Shown here: piece after piece, positions 46,058 to 57,910 of the stretch | Numbering within the stretch: the stretch's first letter is position 1 | Layout of the letters: each line of letters opens with the position of its first letter | From: Streptomyces sp. SID12488 | GTDB lineage: Bacteria; Actinomycetota; Actinomycetes; Streptomycetales; Streptomycetaceae | DNA: 64,000 nt | Direction of reading: 5' to 3' | NCBI RefSeq assembly: GCF_010548275.1 | Contig: NZ_JAAGLT010000018.1 | Span: 120,199 to 184,198, forward strand | Position numbers and translations under genes: made by a program | Notes under the pieces: generated by a model | Seen by the model: only the letters and a program-made list of their open reading frames with translations | What the model was told of the DNA's origin: nothing | The model's database searches: none

Positions 46058-46950
46058 CGGTCGGTCTCCTTGCCGGGCGCGGCGTCCTTGGTGGTGTCGG
46101 CGTTTGCCTCGGCTGCCGCGACCTCCGCGATTTCCTCGGCGCCGGGGGCGCCTTCGAAGGGTTCTCCGAGGTAGGCGGCGACGACGCGCTCGTCGCCTTG
46201 CACGGTCGCGCTGTCGCCCTCGACGAGTTTTTCGCCCTGTACGAGGACGGCGACGCGGTCGCAGAGGTTGAAGATGAACCGCATGTCGTGCTCGATGACG
46301 AGGACGGCGATGCCCTGGTCGCGGATGGCGAAGACGAGTTCCTCGGTGGCCCGGGTCTCCTGCGGGTTCATGCCGGCGGTGGGCTCGTCGAGGAGGAGCA
46401 GGCCGGGCTCGCTGGCCAGGGCCCGCGCGATCTCGAGCTTGCGCTGCTCGCCGTACGGGAGGTTTCTGGCGAGGTGGTCGCGCTTGTGGGCCAGGCCGAT
46501 GAACTCCAGGAGTTCCATGGCGCGTTCTTCGGAGGCCTTCTCGGCCCTCTTGAAGCCGGGGCCGCGCACGAGTGCGGACCAGAGGCCTTCCTTGGTGCGG
46601 GTGTGGCGGCCGACGAGCACGTTTTCGAGGACCGTCATGTTGGCGAAGAGACGGATGTTCTGGAACGTGCGTGCGACGCCGGCCGCGGTGACCTTGAAGG
46701 ACTTGGGCGGCAGGACGGTGCCTTTGTAGCGGACTTCTCCCTCGGTGGGGATGTAAAGGCCGGTGAGGCAGTTGAAGAAGGTCGTCTTGCCGGCGCCGTT
46801 GGGGCCGATGAGTCCGACGATCTCGCCGCTGTTGACGGTGAGGTCGACGTTGCGTACGGCGGTGAGGCCGCCGAAGCGCATGGTGACGCCTCGGGCGTCC
46901 AGTACGACCTCGCTGGAGGCGGGGGCCTGGGTGGTGGTGTCGGTAGTCAT
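46054..46950 (-). CDS. livG: Branched-chain amino acid ABC transporter ATPase LivG
   Basis: A 298-aa ATPase from the ATG at 46950. Walker A is GPNGAGKTTFFNCLTG, the signature is the LivG type LPYGEQRKLEIARAL, Walker B is LLLLDEPTAGMNP, with VLVIEHDMRFIFNLCDRV after it. AGVARTFQNIRLFANMTVLE is characteristic of LivG. The last 45 residues are an acidic, Ala/Glu-rich tail beyond the usual end. The gene starts 5 bp after the livM stop and overlaps livF. Confidence 0.96.
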   Translation of the reverse strand: MTTDTTTQAPASSEVVLDARGVTMRFGGLTAVRNVDLTVNSGEIVGLIGPNGAGKTTFFNCLTGLYIPTEGEVRYKGTVLPPKSFKVTAAGVARTFQNIRLFANMTVLENVLVGRHTRTKEGLWSALVRGPGFKRAEKASEERAMELLEFIGLAHKRDHLARNLPYGEQRKLEIARALASEPGLLLLDEPTAGMNPQETRATEELVFAIRDQGIAVLVIEHDMRFIFNLCDRVAVLVQGEKLVEGDSATVQGDERVVAAYLGEPFEGAPGAEEIAEVAAAEANADTTKDAAPGKETDR

Positions 46951-46955
46951 GTCGG

Positions 46956-48791
46956 TCAGACCCCTGCCTTGCTGAGGACTGTGGGTGCTTCCGCGTCTTC
47001 GTGGAATTCGAGCTGGCGGCGCCGGTTCGGGATGAGGCCTTCCGGGCGGAAGCGCATCAGCAGGACGAGCGCGAGTCCGAAGGCGAGGAGCTGGTAGTTG
47101 TCGAGGAACTGGAGCTTGGCGGGGATGAGGTAGAGCAGTGCGGCGCCGACGAGCGGTCCGCTGATGGTGCCCATGCCGCCGAGGACGACCGCCGCGAGCA
47201 GGAACGCCGAGTTGGGGGGGACCACGTTGGCGAAGGTGTACTGCTCGGGGGTGACGGTGTAGGTGACGTGTGCCTGGACCGTGCCGGCGAGACCGGCGAG
47301 GGCGGCGCCGAGGGCGAAGGCGATGAGCTTGACCCGGAAGCCGTTGATGCCCATGGCGAGGGCGGCGGTCTCGTCCTCGCGGATGGCGATCCAGGCGCGG
47401 CCGATACGGGAGTCACCGCTGCGTCGGAAGACGACCACGACGATCAGTGTGATGACGAGCATCAGCAGGAAGTAGTTGGCGAACCGGGCGATGGTGAAGC
47501 CGGCGAAGCTGTGCTCCTGGCCGAAGTCGAAGCCGAGGATGTTGAGGTTGGGGATGGAGGAGATGCCGTTGGAGCCGTTGGTGATGTCCGGGCCCGAGGT
47601 GCCGTCCATGTTGAGGACGGCGATGCGGAAGATCTCACCGAAGCCGAGGGTCACGATGGCGAGGTAGTCGCCGCGCAGGCGCAGGGTGGGGGCGCCGATG
47701 AGGACGCCGAAGACCATGGCGACGGCGGCACCGACCAGGGCGGAGGCCCAGAACGGGAGGTGGATGTCGAAGGGGGAGGACGGGGAGCCGGAGACCATGG
47801 CGGCGGTGTAGGCGCCGACGCCGAGGAAGGCGACGTAGCCGAGGTCGAGGAGGCCGGCGAGGCCGACGACGATGTTCAGGCCGAGGGCGACGGTGGCGAA
47901 GATCAGGATGTAGACACCGATCGTGGCGTACCGGTCGTCGGACTGGGTGAAGGGGAAGGCCGCGGCGGCGAGGAACGCGCCGAACATCGTCACGTTGCGG
48001 TGTTTCGCGGTGACGGCGGAGACCCTGCTCACGAGGCCGGCCTTGGTGACGGCGGCGAAGCCGAAGCCGGTGGTGACGAGGAAGCCGAGGAAGAGTTCGT
48101 CGTACTCGGTGCCGATGCCGTAGGTGAAGACGATCAGGCCGAGGGCGAGTGCCGCGACGATGATCAGGATCTCGGCGTACGCGGGCAGCTTGCGGGCCGG
48201 GGTGGGGCTGCCGGAGACGAAGGCCGCCTTGAAGACGCTGACCCTGTTGCGTGCGTCGAGGACGAGCCGCTCGCGGGGCGTGTCCTCGGGGTCGGCGATG
48301 TCGGGCTCCGGCCGCTCGAACGGCAGGGAGAGCGCGCCGAGGAGGGCGCCGAGGGTGGCGATGGCGGCGATGAAGGCGCCGGGTTCGAGGTTGACGACGC
48401 CGCCGAGCTGGACGGTGATCGCGATGACCGTGTACCAGGCGGTGATGAAGGCGCCGAGCGCGGAGAGGCGCAGGGCGCTGGAGGCTCCTGCGGGTACCAG
48501 CCAGCCCAGGCCCTTGACGCCGTACGAGGCGAGGCCGAACAGGGTGGTGAGGATGCCGCCGATGAGGACGAGGACCTGGAGGCCGCCCGGGTAGCCGTAG
48601 ACGGTGAGGTCGCCGGGGAACGCGGAGGTCCAGGTCCAGGCGAGGAACGCGGAGACGACGGTGAGGGCGCCGCCGCCGGTGGCGAGGGCGCGGCCGATGG
48701 TGGCGGGGATGGGGACGAGGCCCGTGGGCGTTCCCGGGGTCGGGGCGCTGGGCGACTCGGGTGTGGTGGTCTGTGTGGTCATCGGTGTCAC
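46956..48791 (-). CDS. livM: Branched-chain amino acid ABC permease LivM, N-terminally extended
   Basis: 611 aa from the GTG at 48791, which overlaps the livH stop as GTGA; an ATG at 48782 is the alternative. The LivM permease core lies in the C-terminal half (about 290-590): NIVVGLAGLLDLGYVAFLGV, GDYLAIVTLGFGEIFRI, and the EAA-like GRAWIAIREDETAALAMGIN. Residues 1-280 form extra membrane segments in two blocks separated by a charged loop (RPEPDIADPEDTPRERLVLD). Usual LivM proteins are 300-420 aa, so this is nearly double. The extension occurs in other actinobacteria as far as I recall. Confidence 0.92.
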   Translation of the reverse strand: MTPMTTQTTTPESPSAPTPGTPTGLVPIPATIGRALATGGGALTVVSAFLAWTWTSAFPGDLTVYGYPGGLQVLVLIGGILTTLFGLASYGVKGLGWLVPAGASSALRLSALGAFITAWYTVIAITVQLGGVVNLEPGAFIAAIATLGALLGALSLPFERPEPDIADPEDTPRERLVLDARNRVSVFKAAFVSGSPTPARKLPAYAEILIIVAALALGLIVFTYGIGTEYDELFLGFLVTTGFGFAAVTKAGLVSRVSAVTAKHRNVTMFGAFLAAAAFPFTQSDDRYATIGVYILIFATVALGLNIVVGLAGLLDLGYVAFLGVGAYTAAMVSGSPSSPFDIHLPFWASALVGAAVAMVFGVLIGAPTLRLRGDYLAIVTLGFGEIFRIAVLNMDGTSGPDITNGSNGISSIPNLNILGFDFGQEHSFAGFTIARFANYFLLMLVITLIVVVVFRRSGDSRIGRAWIAIREDETAALAMGINGFRVKLIAFALGAALAGLAGTVQAHVTYTVTPEQYTFANVVPPNSAFLLAAVVLGGMGTISGPLVGAALLYLIPAKLQFLDNYQLLAFGLALVLLMRFRPEGLIPNRRRQLEFHEDAEAPTVLSKAGV

Positions 48792-49720
48792 GCCCTGTCC
48801 GCCACGCGCTCCCCGAGCAGGCCCTGTGGCCTGAACAGGAGTACGAGGATGAGGAGTACGAAGGCCCAGACGTTGGCCCAGGACTGGCCGCCGAGCTGCG
48901 ACATGCCGGGGACGTTGGCGATGTAGGCGGTGGCCATGGTTTCGGCGAGGCCGAGGACCAGGCCGCCGATCATGGCTCCGTAGATGTTGCCGATGCCGCC
49001 GAGGACGGCGGCGGTGAAGGCCTTGAGGCCGAGGATGAAGCCCATACGGAAGTTGATCTCGCCGTACCTGAAGCCGTAGGCCAGGCCTCCGACGGCGGCG
49101 AAGGCGGCGCCGAGGGCGAAGGCGACCACGATGATCTGGTCGGTGTTGATGCCCATGAGCTTGGCCGTGTCCGGGTCCTGGGCGGTGGCCTGCATGCCGC
49201 GTCCGGTGCGGGTCTTCATCACGAAGTAGGCGAGGATCGCCATGCTGATGGGCGCGGCGACGAAGAGGAAGACGTCACCGGTCTGGATGGTGACGCTGCC
49301 GATCTCGAAGGGCCCGCCGGGGATGCTCGGGAAGACGATGGCCGACTTGGCGTTCGGGTACCAGGCCCACACCGCCTGCTGGAGGGCGAGGGAGAGGCCG
49401 ATGGCGGTGATGAGGGGAGCGAGGCGTGGCGCGCTGCGCAGGGGGCGGTAGGCGAACCGTTCCGCCCCGACGGCGACCGTGGTGGAGACGACGATGGCGC
49501 CGACGAGCATGAGGGGCAGTGCGAGCCACATGGTGGTGCCGTTGGGCAGGACGTACAGATAAACCGTGAGAGCGCCGAACGCCCCGGTCATGAAGATCTC
49601 GCCGTGGGCGAAGTTGATGAGCTGGACGATGCCGTAAACCATTGTGTAGCCGATGGCGACGAGCCCGTACATGGATCCCAGTAGCAGGCCGTTGACCAGC
49701 TGCTGCGGCAGTTCGTTCAC
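48788..49720 (-). CDS. livH: Branched-chain amino acid ABC permease LivH
   Basis: A 310-aa membrane protein from the ATG at 49720 with about eight spans. LivH features: ELPQQLVNGLLLGSMYGLVA, GYTMVYGIVQLINFAHGEIF, the loop GRGMQATAQDPDTAKLMGIN, and GGIGNIYGAMIGGL. It pairs with LivM to form the channel. It stands 118 bp after livK with a strong hairpin between them, so transport subunits are probably made in lower amount than the binding protein. Confidence 0.95.
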   Translation of the reverse strand: MNELPQQLVNGLLLGSMYGLVAIGYTMVYGIVQLINFAHGEIFMTGAFGALTVYLYVLPNGTTMWLALPLMLVGAIVVSTTVAVGAERFAYRPLRSAPRLAPLITAIGLSLALQQAVWAWYPNAKSAIVFPSIPGGPFEIGSVTIQTGDVFLFVAAPISMAILAYFVMKTRTGRGMQATAQDPDTAKLMGINTDQIIVVAFALGAAFAAVGGLAYGFRYGEINFRMGFILGLKAFTAAVLGGIGNIYGAMIGGLVLGLAETMATAYIANVPGMSQLGGQSWANVWAFVLLILVLLFRPQGLLGERVADRA

Positions 49721-49779
49721 CGCATGTCCTCCGAGACGTTCGGATGTCGGATGTTCGACGGATGTGGCCGGATGTGAGT

Positions 49780-49815
49780 CCGCGCGGGGCGCTTGTGGTG
49801 CAGCGCCCCGCGCGG
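49780..49815 (-). terminator. Hairpin between livK and livH, probable attenuator
   Basis: CCGCGCGGGGCGC (49780-49792) and its complement (49803-49815) give a perfect 13-bp stem with a 10-base loop. Placed in the gap after the binding-protein gene, it would give partial termination or protect the 3' end of livK mRNA, favouring excess LivK. Confidence 0.75.
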
Positions 49816-49838
49816 CTCTTCCGTGCTGTGGGTGAGGA

Positions 49839-51071
49839 TCAGCCGGTGTAGGTACCGGACTTCACGGGCGCCCAGGCGCCGTTCTCGACCGCGTACACGG
49901 TGAGCTGCTTGTTCGTGGCGTCACCGTACTCGTCGAAGGAGACCTTGCCGGTCACACCGTCGAAGGAGACGTTCTGCATGGCCTCGGTGACCTTGGCGCG
50001 GGCGTCGTCCGGAAGCTTGCCGTCGTTGTCGTCGACGACCTTCTTCACGGCTTCGATGATCGCCCAGGCGGAGTCGTACGAGTAGCCGCCGTAGGCCTCG
50101 TAGGCCTCCTTGTAGCCCGCGGCCTTGTAGTTGGCGACGAACTCCTTGGCGGAGGGCAGCTCCTCGACCGGCGCGCCGACCGAGGTGGCGAGGTCGCCGG
50201 TGGCGGTGGCGCCGGCCAGCTTGATGAAGTCGGCGCTGTAGATGCCGTCGCCGCCGACGACCGGGATCTTGGCGCCCGCGGCCTTGATCTGCTTGCTGAG
50301 CGGGCCGGCCTGCGGGTATTCGCCGCCGTAGTAGACGACGTCCGCGCCGGAGCTCTTCACCTGGGTGGCGATCGCGGAGAAGTCCTTGGTTTCCGGGTCG
50401 ATGTGCTGCGTGCCGGCCACGGTGCCGCCGAGCTTCTTGAACTCCTCGGTGAAGGTGGCGGCCAGACCGGCGCCGTAGGTCTTCTTGTCGTCAATGACGA
50501 AGACCTTCTTCTTCTTGGAGTCGTTGAAGACGTACTGCGCGGCGAACGGGCCCTGGATGGCGTCCGTGGTCGCGGTGCGGAAGTACGACTTGTACGGGCG
50601 GGTCTTGGTGCCGCCGTTCCAGTCCGTGCCCTGGGTGAGGGCCGGGTTGGTGTTGGCGGGGGAGACCTCGACGAGTTTGGCGTCGTCGAAGACCTTCTGC
50701 ATGGACTCGGCCACGGACGAGTTCAGCGGTCCGACCACACCGAGGACCGCCTTGTCGGCGACCAGCTTGGTGGCGTTCTGCTGGCCCGAGGAGGGCTGCG
50801 CCTGGTCGTCGAGGGCCTCGATCTTGAAGGTGACGCCGTCGACGTACTTCTTCTCGTTGGCCTGCTTGGTGGCGAGGTCGACGGAGTTCTTGATGCCGAG
50901 GCCCAGCGCGGACAGGTCGCCGGTCAGCGGGGCGTCGATACCGATGGTCACGGTGGTGCCACCGCTGCCGGAGTCCGAGTCACCCTTGTCGTCGCGCGAA
51001 CCGCAGGCGGTGAGGGTGAGAGCTCCTGCCGCCAAGGTGGCGGTTAGGGCGATGAGCGAGCGTTGACGCAC
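49839..51071 (-). CDS. livK: Branched-chain amino acid-binding lipoprotein LivK
   Basis: A 410-aa protein from the GTG at 51071, with AAAGGA seven bases upstream. The signal peptide ends in the lipobox LTAC (residues 20-23), so Lgt attaches lipid and the protein sits outside the membrane. The type I periplasmic-binding fold follows: IGIDAPLTGDLSALG, VLGVVGPLNSSVAES, SYFRTATTDAIQGPFAA, VDDKKTYGAGLAATF-like stretch and SYDSAWAIIEAVKK. It is the first gene of the liv operon. The 217-bp gap upstream (51072-51288) probably holds the promoter; I found no certain hexamers. Confidence 0.95.
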   Translation of the reverse strand: MRQRSLIALTATLAAGALTLTACGSRDDKGDSDSGSGGTTVTIGIDAPLTGDLSALGLGIKNSVDLATKQANEKKYVDGVTFKIEALDDQAQPSSGQQNATKLVADKAVLGVVGPLNSSVAESMQKVFDDAKLVEVSPANTNPALTQGTDWNGGTKTRPYKSYFRTATTDAIQGPFAAQYVFNDSKKKKVFVIDDKKTYGAGLAATFTEEFKKLGGTVAGTQHIDPETKDFSAIATQVKSSGADVVYYGGEYPQAGPLSKQIKAAGAKIPVVGGDGIYSADFIKLAGATATGDLATSVGAPVEELPSAKEFVANYKAAGYKEAYEAYGGYSYDSAWAIIEAVKKVVDDNDGKLPDDARAKVTEAMQNVSFDGVTGKVSFDEYGDATNKQLTVYAVENGAWAPVKSGTYTG

Positions 51072-51288
51072 GATCGGTCCTTTCGTGGCACGTCCCTTCC
51101 CCGCGGAAGCGACTGAGTCGAGCGCTGGGCCGAAATGGCTTCGAGTCCGATGGCGCGGTGACTGGCCGTGACTCTAAGCCCTGGTCCGAGCGTGGAGGCA
51201 TCGTGTGGGGTGGCTTGTGACTTTCTTGTTATGACGTGCCGGTTGATGATCCTGGGACGGAGGATGTTCTCGGCGAGTTTGTCATAAA

Positions 51289-51960
51289 TTATCCACCGTC
51301 CACATTTTGAGAATTTGCACTTCCGGTTGCCCGTCGGCTTGGCCGTGCGGACAGCGGGTCGCAGGCCTTGTGGAGGAGTTCGGACAGGTCGTCCGGGAAT
51401 GCGCCACCGAAGATGAAACTGTGTCTCTGTATTGCGCGCGTGTTACGCAGCGTTACGTCCAAAAAAGGCATGCCCGCGTCAAGCGGAAGGCCCTTGCAGT
51501 CGACCACGGATATCTGGACGGTGATCCGGCGCGTGGTCCCGGCGCTGACGGTGGAGGCCTCGGCGGGCGAGATGCGGGCGGTGAGACCGTCGAAGGCGGC
51601 GCCGGTGACGCGCAGGGTGACGGGGGGCCCGCCCTGCACGGTCACCGCGAACCGGAAAAGGCCGTTGGTGGGCGCGGAGTCGAAGGTCGCGGCGAGGCCT
51701 GTGTACCGGAACGTGGTCACGTTGGCGGGCCACGGTACGGCCGCGAGGGTGGTGGGCGGGGTGGACGGCTTCGGGGGCAGGGCGACGATGACTCCGGCTG
51801 TCGCGGCAGCGAGCGCGACGGTGCCGAGAACGGCTCTGCGGACGCGCGGCGACAGAGCCCGCCAGCGATCCGTGAAGCGTGGTGTGTCGGCACCGATGAC
51901 TTCGTAAGTCTCTTGCGCGTCCGGCGAGTTGACGGGTTCGACGGGGCCGATGCCGGTCAT
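51289..51960 (-). CDS. Membrane-anchored protein of unknown function
   Basis: A 223-aa protein from the ATG at 51960. A 40-residue cytoplasmic start (with VEPVNSPDAQETYEVIGADT) leads to one membrane span at about 43-62, so most of the chain lies outside. The external part (about 70-205) is rich in Val/Thr and looks like a beta-sandwich: TVQGGPPVTLRVTGAAFDGL, then RRITVQISVVDC. Two Cys (DCKGLP and KACDPL) may form a disulfide. It resembles hypothetical proteins frequent in Streptomyces. No function can be inferred. Confidence 0.75.
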   Translation of the reverse strand: MTGIGPVEPVNSPDAQETYEVIGADTPRFTDRWRALSPRVRRAVLGTVALAAATAGVIVALPPKPSTPPTTLAAVPWPANVTTFRYTGLAATFDSAPTNGLFRFAVTVQGGPPVTLRVTGAAFDGLTARISPAEASTVSAGTTRRITVQISVVDCKGLPLDAGMPFLDVTLRNTRAIQRHSFIFGGAFPDDLSELLHKACDPLSARPSRRATGSANSQNVDGG

Positions 51961-52061
51961 GGTCGCAGCCTCATGGGGGAACGGTAACCTCCCGACCCGT
52001 CCGGGGTCCCCCTCCGGGAGCAGTTCGAGAACGAGGCCCGTCCGGGGCCGTAGGGGGGTCT

Positions 52062-52074
52062 GGGGCGCCGCCCC
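52062..52074. terminator. GC-rich hairpin in the gap before the thioesterase stop
   Basis: The 162-bp gap 51961-52122 is a very G-rich stretch containing GGGGC-GCC-GCCCC. Phrases such as GGGGTCTGGGGCGC recur between Streptomyces genes. It may be the terminator of the thioesterase gene. Confidence 0.4.
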
Positions 52075-52122
52075 CGGGGGGATGGGGGCCGGGCGGGGGC
52101 GGCGGGGGCTGGAGAACCCCCC

Positions 52123-52587
52123 TCAGCCGGCCGTGGGCGCGTCCCGCAGCAGGCACGTCAGGCGCGCCGTGCACACCCGCTTGTCGGCCTCGTCCGTGAT
52201 CACGACCTCGTACGTCGCCGTCGACCGCCCCCGGTGCACCGGGGTGGCCACGCCGGTGACCAGTCCGGAGCGGGCCCCGCGATGGTGGGTGCAGTTCAGG
52301 TCCACACCGACGGCGATCTTCGAGCTGCCCCCGTGCAGCATCGCCCCGACGGACCCGAGCGTCTCGGCCAGCACCGCGGACGCGCCCCCGTGCAGCAGCC
52401 CGTACGGCTGTGTGTTGCCCTCGACGGGCATCGTGCCGACGACACGGTCGGCCGACGCCTCCACGATCTGCACGCCCATCCGGTTCCCCAGGTGTCCCGC
52501 GGAGAACATGGCGATCACGTCGACACCAAGTGCCGCGTACTCGTCGATGACTTCCTGCGGGAACTTCACATGCTGCTGCTCACCCAT
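52123..52587 (-). CDS. PaaI-type hotdog-fold thioesterase
   Basis: A 154-aa protein from the ATG at 52587 (MGEQQHVKFPQEV). The hotdog motif is NTQPYGLLHGGASAVLAETL, with the HGG of the PaaI group and a Glu placed to act as base. The rest (VGVDLNCTHHRGARSGLVTG, then HRGRSTATYEVVITDE) completes the beta-sheet. Members hydrolyse aromatic or other acyl-CoA thioesters and often remove dead-end CoA esters. No pathway genes adjoin it, so its substrate is open. Confidence 0.88.
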   Translation of the reverse strand: MGEQQHVKFPQEVIDEYAALGVDVIAMFSAGHLGNRMGVQIVEASADRVVGTMPVEGNTQPYGLLHGGASAVLAETLGSVGAMLHGGSSKIAVGVDLNCTHHRGARSGLVTGVATPVHRGRSTATYEVVITDEADKRVCTARLTCLLRDAPTAG

Positions 52588-52656
52588 GGGGCCCGGCTCC
52601 GTTCATCGTGGTCGGTGCGGCGTCCGTACGCCTACGTCCATCCGCTGAGCAAACGC

Positions 52657-54951
<2,295 letters not shown>

Positions 54952-55128
54952 GGCTGAGCCCCTTCGCTTGCACGTGTCTCTCCGCTTGCGCGTGGTGGGC
55001 GTGCGCAGCATTCACCTGCGTGTGTGCCACCTGTTCGATCCTCCCACGGGAGAGCGACAGCGGCGGTGCCAGGTCTCGGGCGCCACGGACGGCCCGCGTT
55101 GTCAGTGGCACGTGGCAGGATCGGGGTC

Positions 55129-57855
55129 GTGGCAGAAACAGCAGCGAAGCAGACCGAGAAGACCTCCGGCACGGGCCGCCCCCGGCTGATGCTCATGGAC
55201 GGGCACTCGCTGGCGTACCGCGCGTTCTTCGCGCTGCCCGCGGAGAACTTCACGACCGCGACGGGACAGCCGACGAACGCGATCTACGGCTTCGCGTCGA
55301 TGCTCGCCAACACGCTGCGCGACGAGGCGCCCACGCACTTCGCGGTGGCGTTCGACGTGTCCCGCAAGACCTGGCGCTCCGAGGAGTTCACGGAGTACAA
55401 GGCGAACCGGTCGAAGACGCCGGACGAGTTCAAGGGGCAGGTCGAGCTGATCGGCGAGCTGCTCGACGCGATGCACGCGGAGCGGTTCGCGGTCGACGGT
55501 TTCGAGGCGGACGACGTCATCGCCACCCTGGCCACGCAGGCCGAGGCCGAGGGCTTCGAGGTGCTGATCGTCACCGGCGACCGGGACTCCTTCCAGCTGG
55601 TCACCGAGAACACGACGGTGCTGTATCCGACGAAGGGCGTCTCCGAGCTGACCCGGTTCACTCCGGAGAAGGTCTTCGAGAAGTACGGGTTGACGCCGGC
55701 GCAGTACCCGGACTTCGCGGCGCTGCGCGGTGACCCGTCCGACAACCTGCCCGGTATTCCCGGGGTCGGTGAGAAGACGGCGGCGAAGTGGATCAACCAG
55801 TTCGGGTCGTTCGCGGACCTGGTCGAGCGGGTCGAGGAGGTCAAGGGGAAGGCCGGACAGAACCTGCGCGACCACCTGGACGCCGTCAAGCTCAACCGCC
55901 GGCTCACGGAGATGGTCCGGGACGTCGAACTCCCGAAGACGGTCACGGACCTGGGGCGTGCCGCGTACGACCGTACGGCGGTGGCGGTGGTCCTCGACAC
56001 CCTGGAGATCCGGAACCCCTCACTGCGCGAGCGGCTGCTGGCCGTCGACCCGGGCGCCGAGGAGGCCGACGCGGGCCCGGTCGCCGAGGCCGGCGTCGAG
56101 GTGGACGGCACGGTGCTCGGCGCGGGCGAGCTGGCCCCCTGGCTCACCGAGCACGGCACGGAGGTCCTCGGCGTCGCCACGGTCGACACCTGGGCGCTGG
56201 GCAGTGGCTCGGTCGCCGAGATCGCGCTCGCCGCGGCCGGGGGAGCGGCGGCCTGGTTCGACCCGGCGGAGCTGGACGAGGCCGACGAGAACGCTTTCGC
56301 GGTCTGGCTGGCCGACGCGGACCGGCCCAAGGTGTTCCACGGCGTCAAGGGCGCGATGCGGGTCTTCGCGGAGCACGGCTGGACCGTGGCCGGGGTGAGC
56401 ATGGACACGGCTCTTGCCGCGTACCTGGTCAAGCCGGGCCGGCGTTCCTTCGACCTGGACGCGCTGTCCCTGGAGTACCTCGGCCGTGAACTGGCGCCCG
56501 CCGCGACGGCGGACGGCCAGCTTGCCTTCGGCACGGACGAGGGCGCGGAGGCCGACTCCCTGATGGTGCAGGCCCGCACGATCGTCGACCTGGGCAAGGC
56601 GTTCGGTGAGCGCCTCCAGGAGGTCGGCGCGGCGGATCTGTTGCGGGACATGGAGCTGCCGACGTCGGCGCTGCTGGCCCGCATGGAGCGGCACGGCATC
56701 GCGGCGGACCGGGCCCACCTGGAAGCCATGGAGCAGATGTTCGCGAGCGCGGTGCAACAGGCGGTGAAGGAGGCGCACGCGGCGGTCGGCCACGAGTTCA
56801 ACCTCGGCTCGCCCAAGCAGCTTCAGGAGGTCCTCTTCGGGGAGCTGGGCCTGCCGAAGACGAAGAAGACCAAGACGGGCTACACGACGGACGCGGACGC
56901 CCTGGCATGGCTGGCGACCCAGACGGACCACGAACTGCCAGTCATCATGCTCCGCCACCGCGAGCAGGCGAAGCTGCGTGTCACGGTCGAGGGCCTGATC
57001 AAGACGATCGCGGCGGACGGCCGTATCCACACCACGTTCAACCAGACGGTGGCAGCGACGGGCCGGCTGTCCTCCACGGACCCCAACCTCCAGAACATCC
57101 CGGTCCGTACGGACGAGGGCCGCGCGATCCGCCGCGGCTTCGTGGTCGGCGAGGGCTTCGAGTCGCTGATGACCGCGGACTACAGCCAGATCGAACTCCG
57201 GGTGATGGCCCATCTCTCGGAGGACGCGGGTCTGTTGGAGGCGTTCACGTCAGGGGAGGACCTGCACACCACGGTCGCCTCCCAGGTGTTCGCGGTCGAC
57301 CGCGCCGCGGTGGACGCGGAGATGCGCCGCAAGATCAAGGCGATGTCGTACGGCCTGGCGTACGGTCTGTCGGCCTTCGGCCTGTCCGGGCAGCTGAACA
57401 TCGACGCGGGCGAGGCACGCGGTCTGATGGACACGTACTTCGAACGGTTCGGCGGTGTACGGGACTATCTGCGCCGGGCTGTCGACGAGGCGAGGGCGAC
57501 CGGCTACACGGAGACCCTCTTCGGCCGCCGCCGGTATCTCCCCGACCTGAACAGCGACAACCGCCAGCGGCGCGAGATGGCCGAGCGCATGGCCCTGAAC
57601 GCCCCGATCCAGGGCACGGCGGCGGACATCGTCAAGATCGCCATGCTGAACGTGGGCCGGGCGCTGGAGGAGACGAAGCTCAAGTCCCGCATGCTGCTCC
57701 AGGTCCACGACGAAATCGTCCTGGAGATCGCCCCGGGTGAGCGTGAGGCCACGGAGGAACTGGTCCGCCGGGAGATGGCCGGCGCGGTGACTCTCCGGGC
57801 GCCGCTGGACGTGTCGGTGGGCTCGGGGCTCGACTGGGAGTCGGCGGCACACTAG
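55129..57855 (+). CDS. polA: DNA polymerase I
   Basis: A 908-aa protein from the GTG at 55129 (VAETAAKQTEK). It fills gaps and removes RNA primers in repair and replication. Residues 20-310 are the 5'-3' exonuclease (LMDGHSLAYRAFFALP, VDGFEADDVIATLA, VTGDRDSFQLV, GVGEKTAAKW). The middle domain lacks the DxE pair of a 3'-5' exonuclease, so proofreading is probably absent, as in mycobacterial PolA. Polymerase motifs A, B and C are DYSQIELRVMAHL, RRKIKAMSYGLAYG and QVHDEIVLE. Length and motifs are complete. Confidence 0.97.
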   Translation: MAETAAKQTEKTSGTGRPRLMLMDGHSLAYRAFFALPAENFTTATGQPTNAIYGFASMLANTLRDEAPTHFAVAFDVSRKTWRSEEFTEYKANRSKTPDEFKGQVELIGELLDAMHAERFAVDGFEADDVIATLATQAEAEGFEVLIVTGDRDSFQLVTENTTVLYPTKGVSELTRFTPEKVFEKYGLTPAQYPDFAALRGDPSDNLPGIPGVGEKTAAKWINQFGSFADLVERVEEVKGKAGQNLRDHLDAVKLNRRLTEMVRDVELPKTVTDLGRAAYDRTAVAVVLDTLEIRNPSLRERLLAVDPGAEEADAGPVAEAGVEVDGTVLGAGELAPWLTEHGTEVLGVATVDTWALGSGSVAEIALAAAGGAAAWFDPAELDEADENAFAVWLADADRPKVFHGVKGAMRVFAEHGWTVAGVSMDTALAAYLVKPGRRSFDLDALSLEYLGRELAPAATADGQLAFGTDEGAEADSLMVQARTIVDLGKAFGERLQEVGAADLLRDMELPTSALLARMERHGIAADRAHLEAMEQMFASAVQQAVKEAHAAVGHEFNLGSPKQLQEVLFGELGLPKTKKTKTGYTTDADALAWLATQTDHELPVIMLRHREQAKLRVTVEGLIKTIAADGRIHTTFNQTVAATGRLSSTDPNLQNIPVRTDEGRAIRRGFVVGEGFESLMTADYSQIELRVMAHLSEDAGLLEAFTSGEDLHTTVASQVFAVDRAAVDAEMRRKIKAMSYGLAYGLSAFGLSGQLNIDAGEARGLMDTYFERFGGVRDYLRRAVDEARATGYTETLFGRRRYLPDLNSDNRQRREMAERMALNAPIQGTAADIVKIAMLNVGRALEETKLKSRMLLQVHDEIVLEIAPGEREATEELVRREMAGAVTLRAPLDVSVGSGLDWESAAH

Positions 57856-57910
57856 CGCTCTGGCGCTCCGCTGGGTGGGCGGTTCGTTCGGGCGGGCGGG
57901 TTGTCTGCCT

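Noticed and set aside
47001..48926. 641-aa plus-strand open frame opposite livM
   Set aside because: Composition of Gly, Asp, Glu and Ala only, typical antisense shadow.
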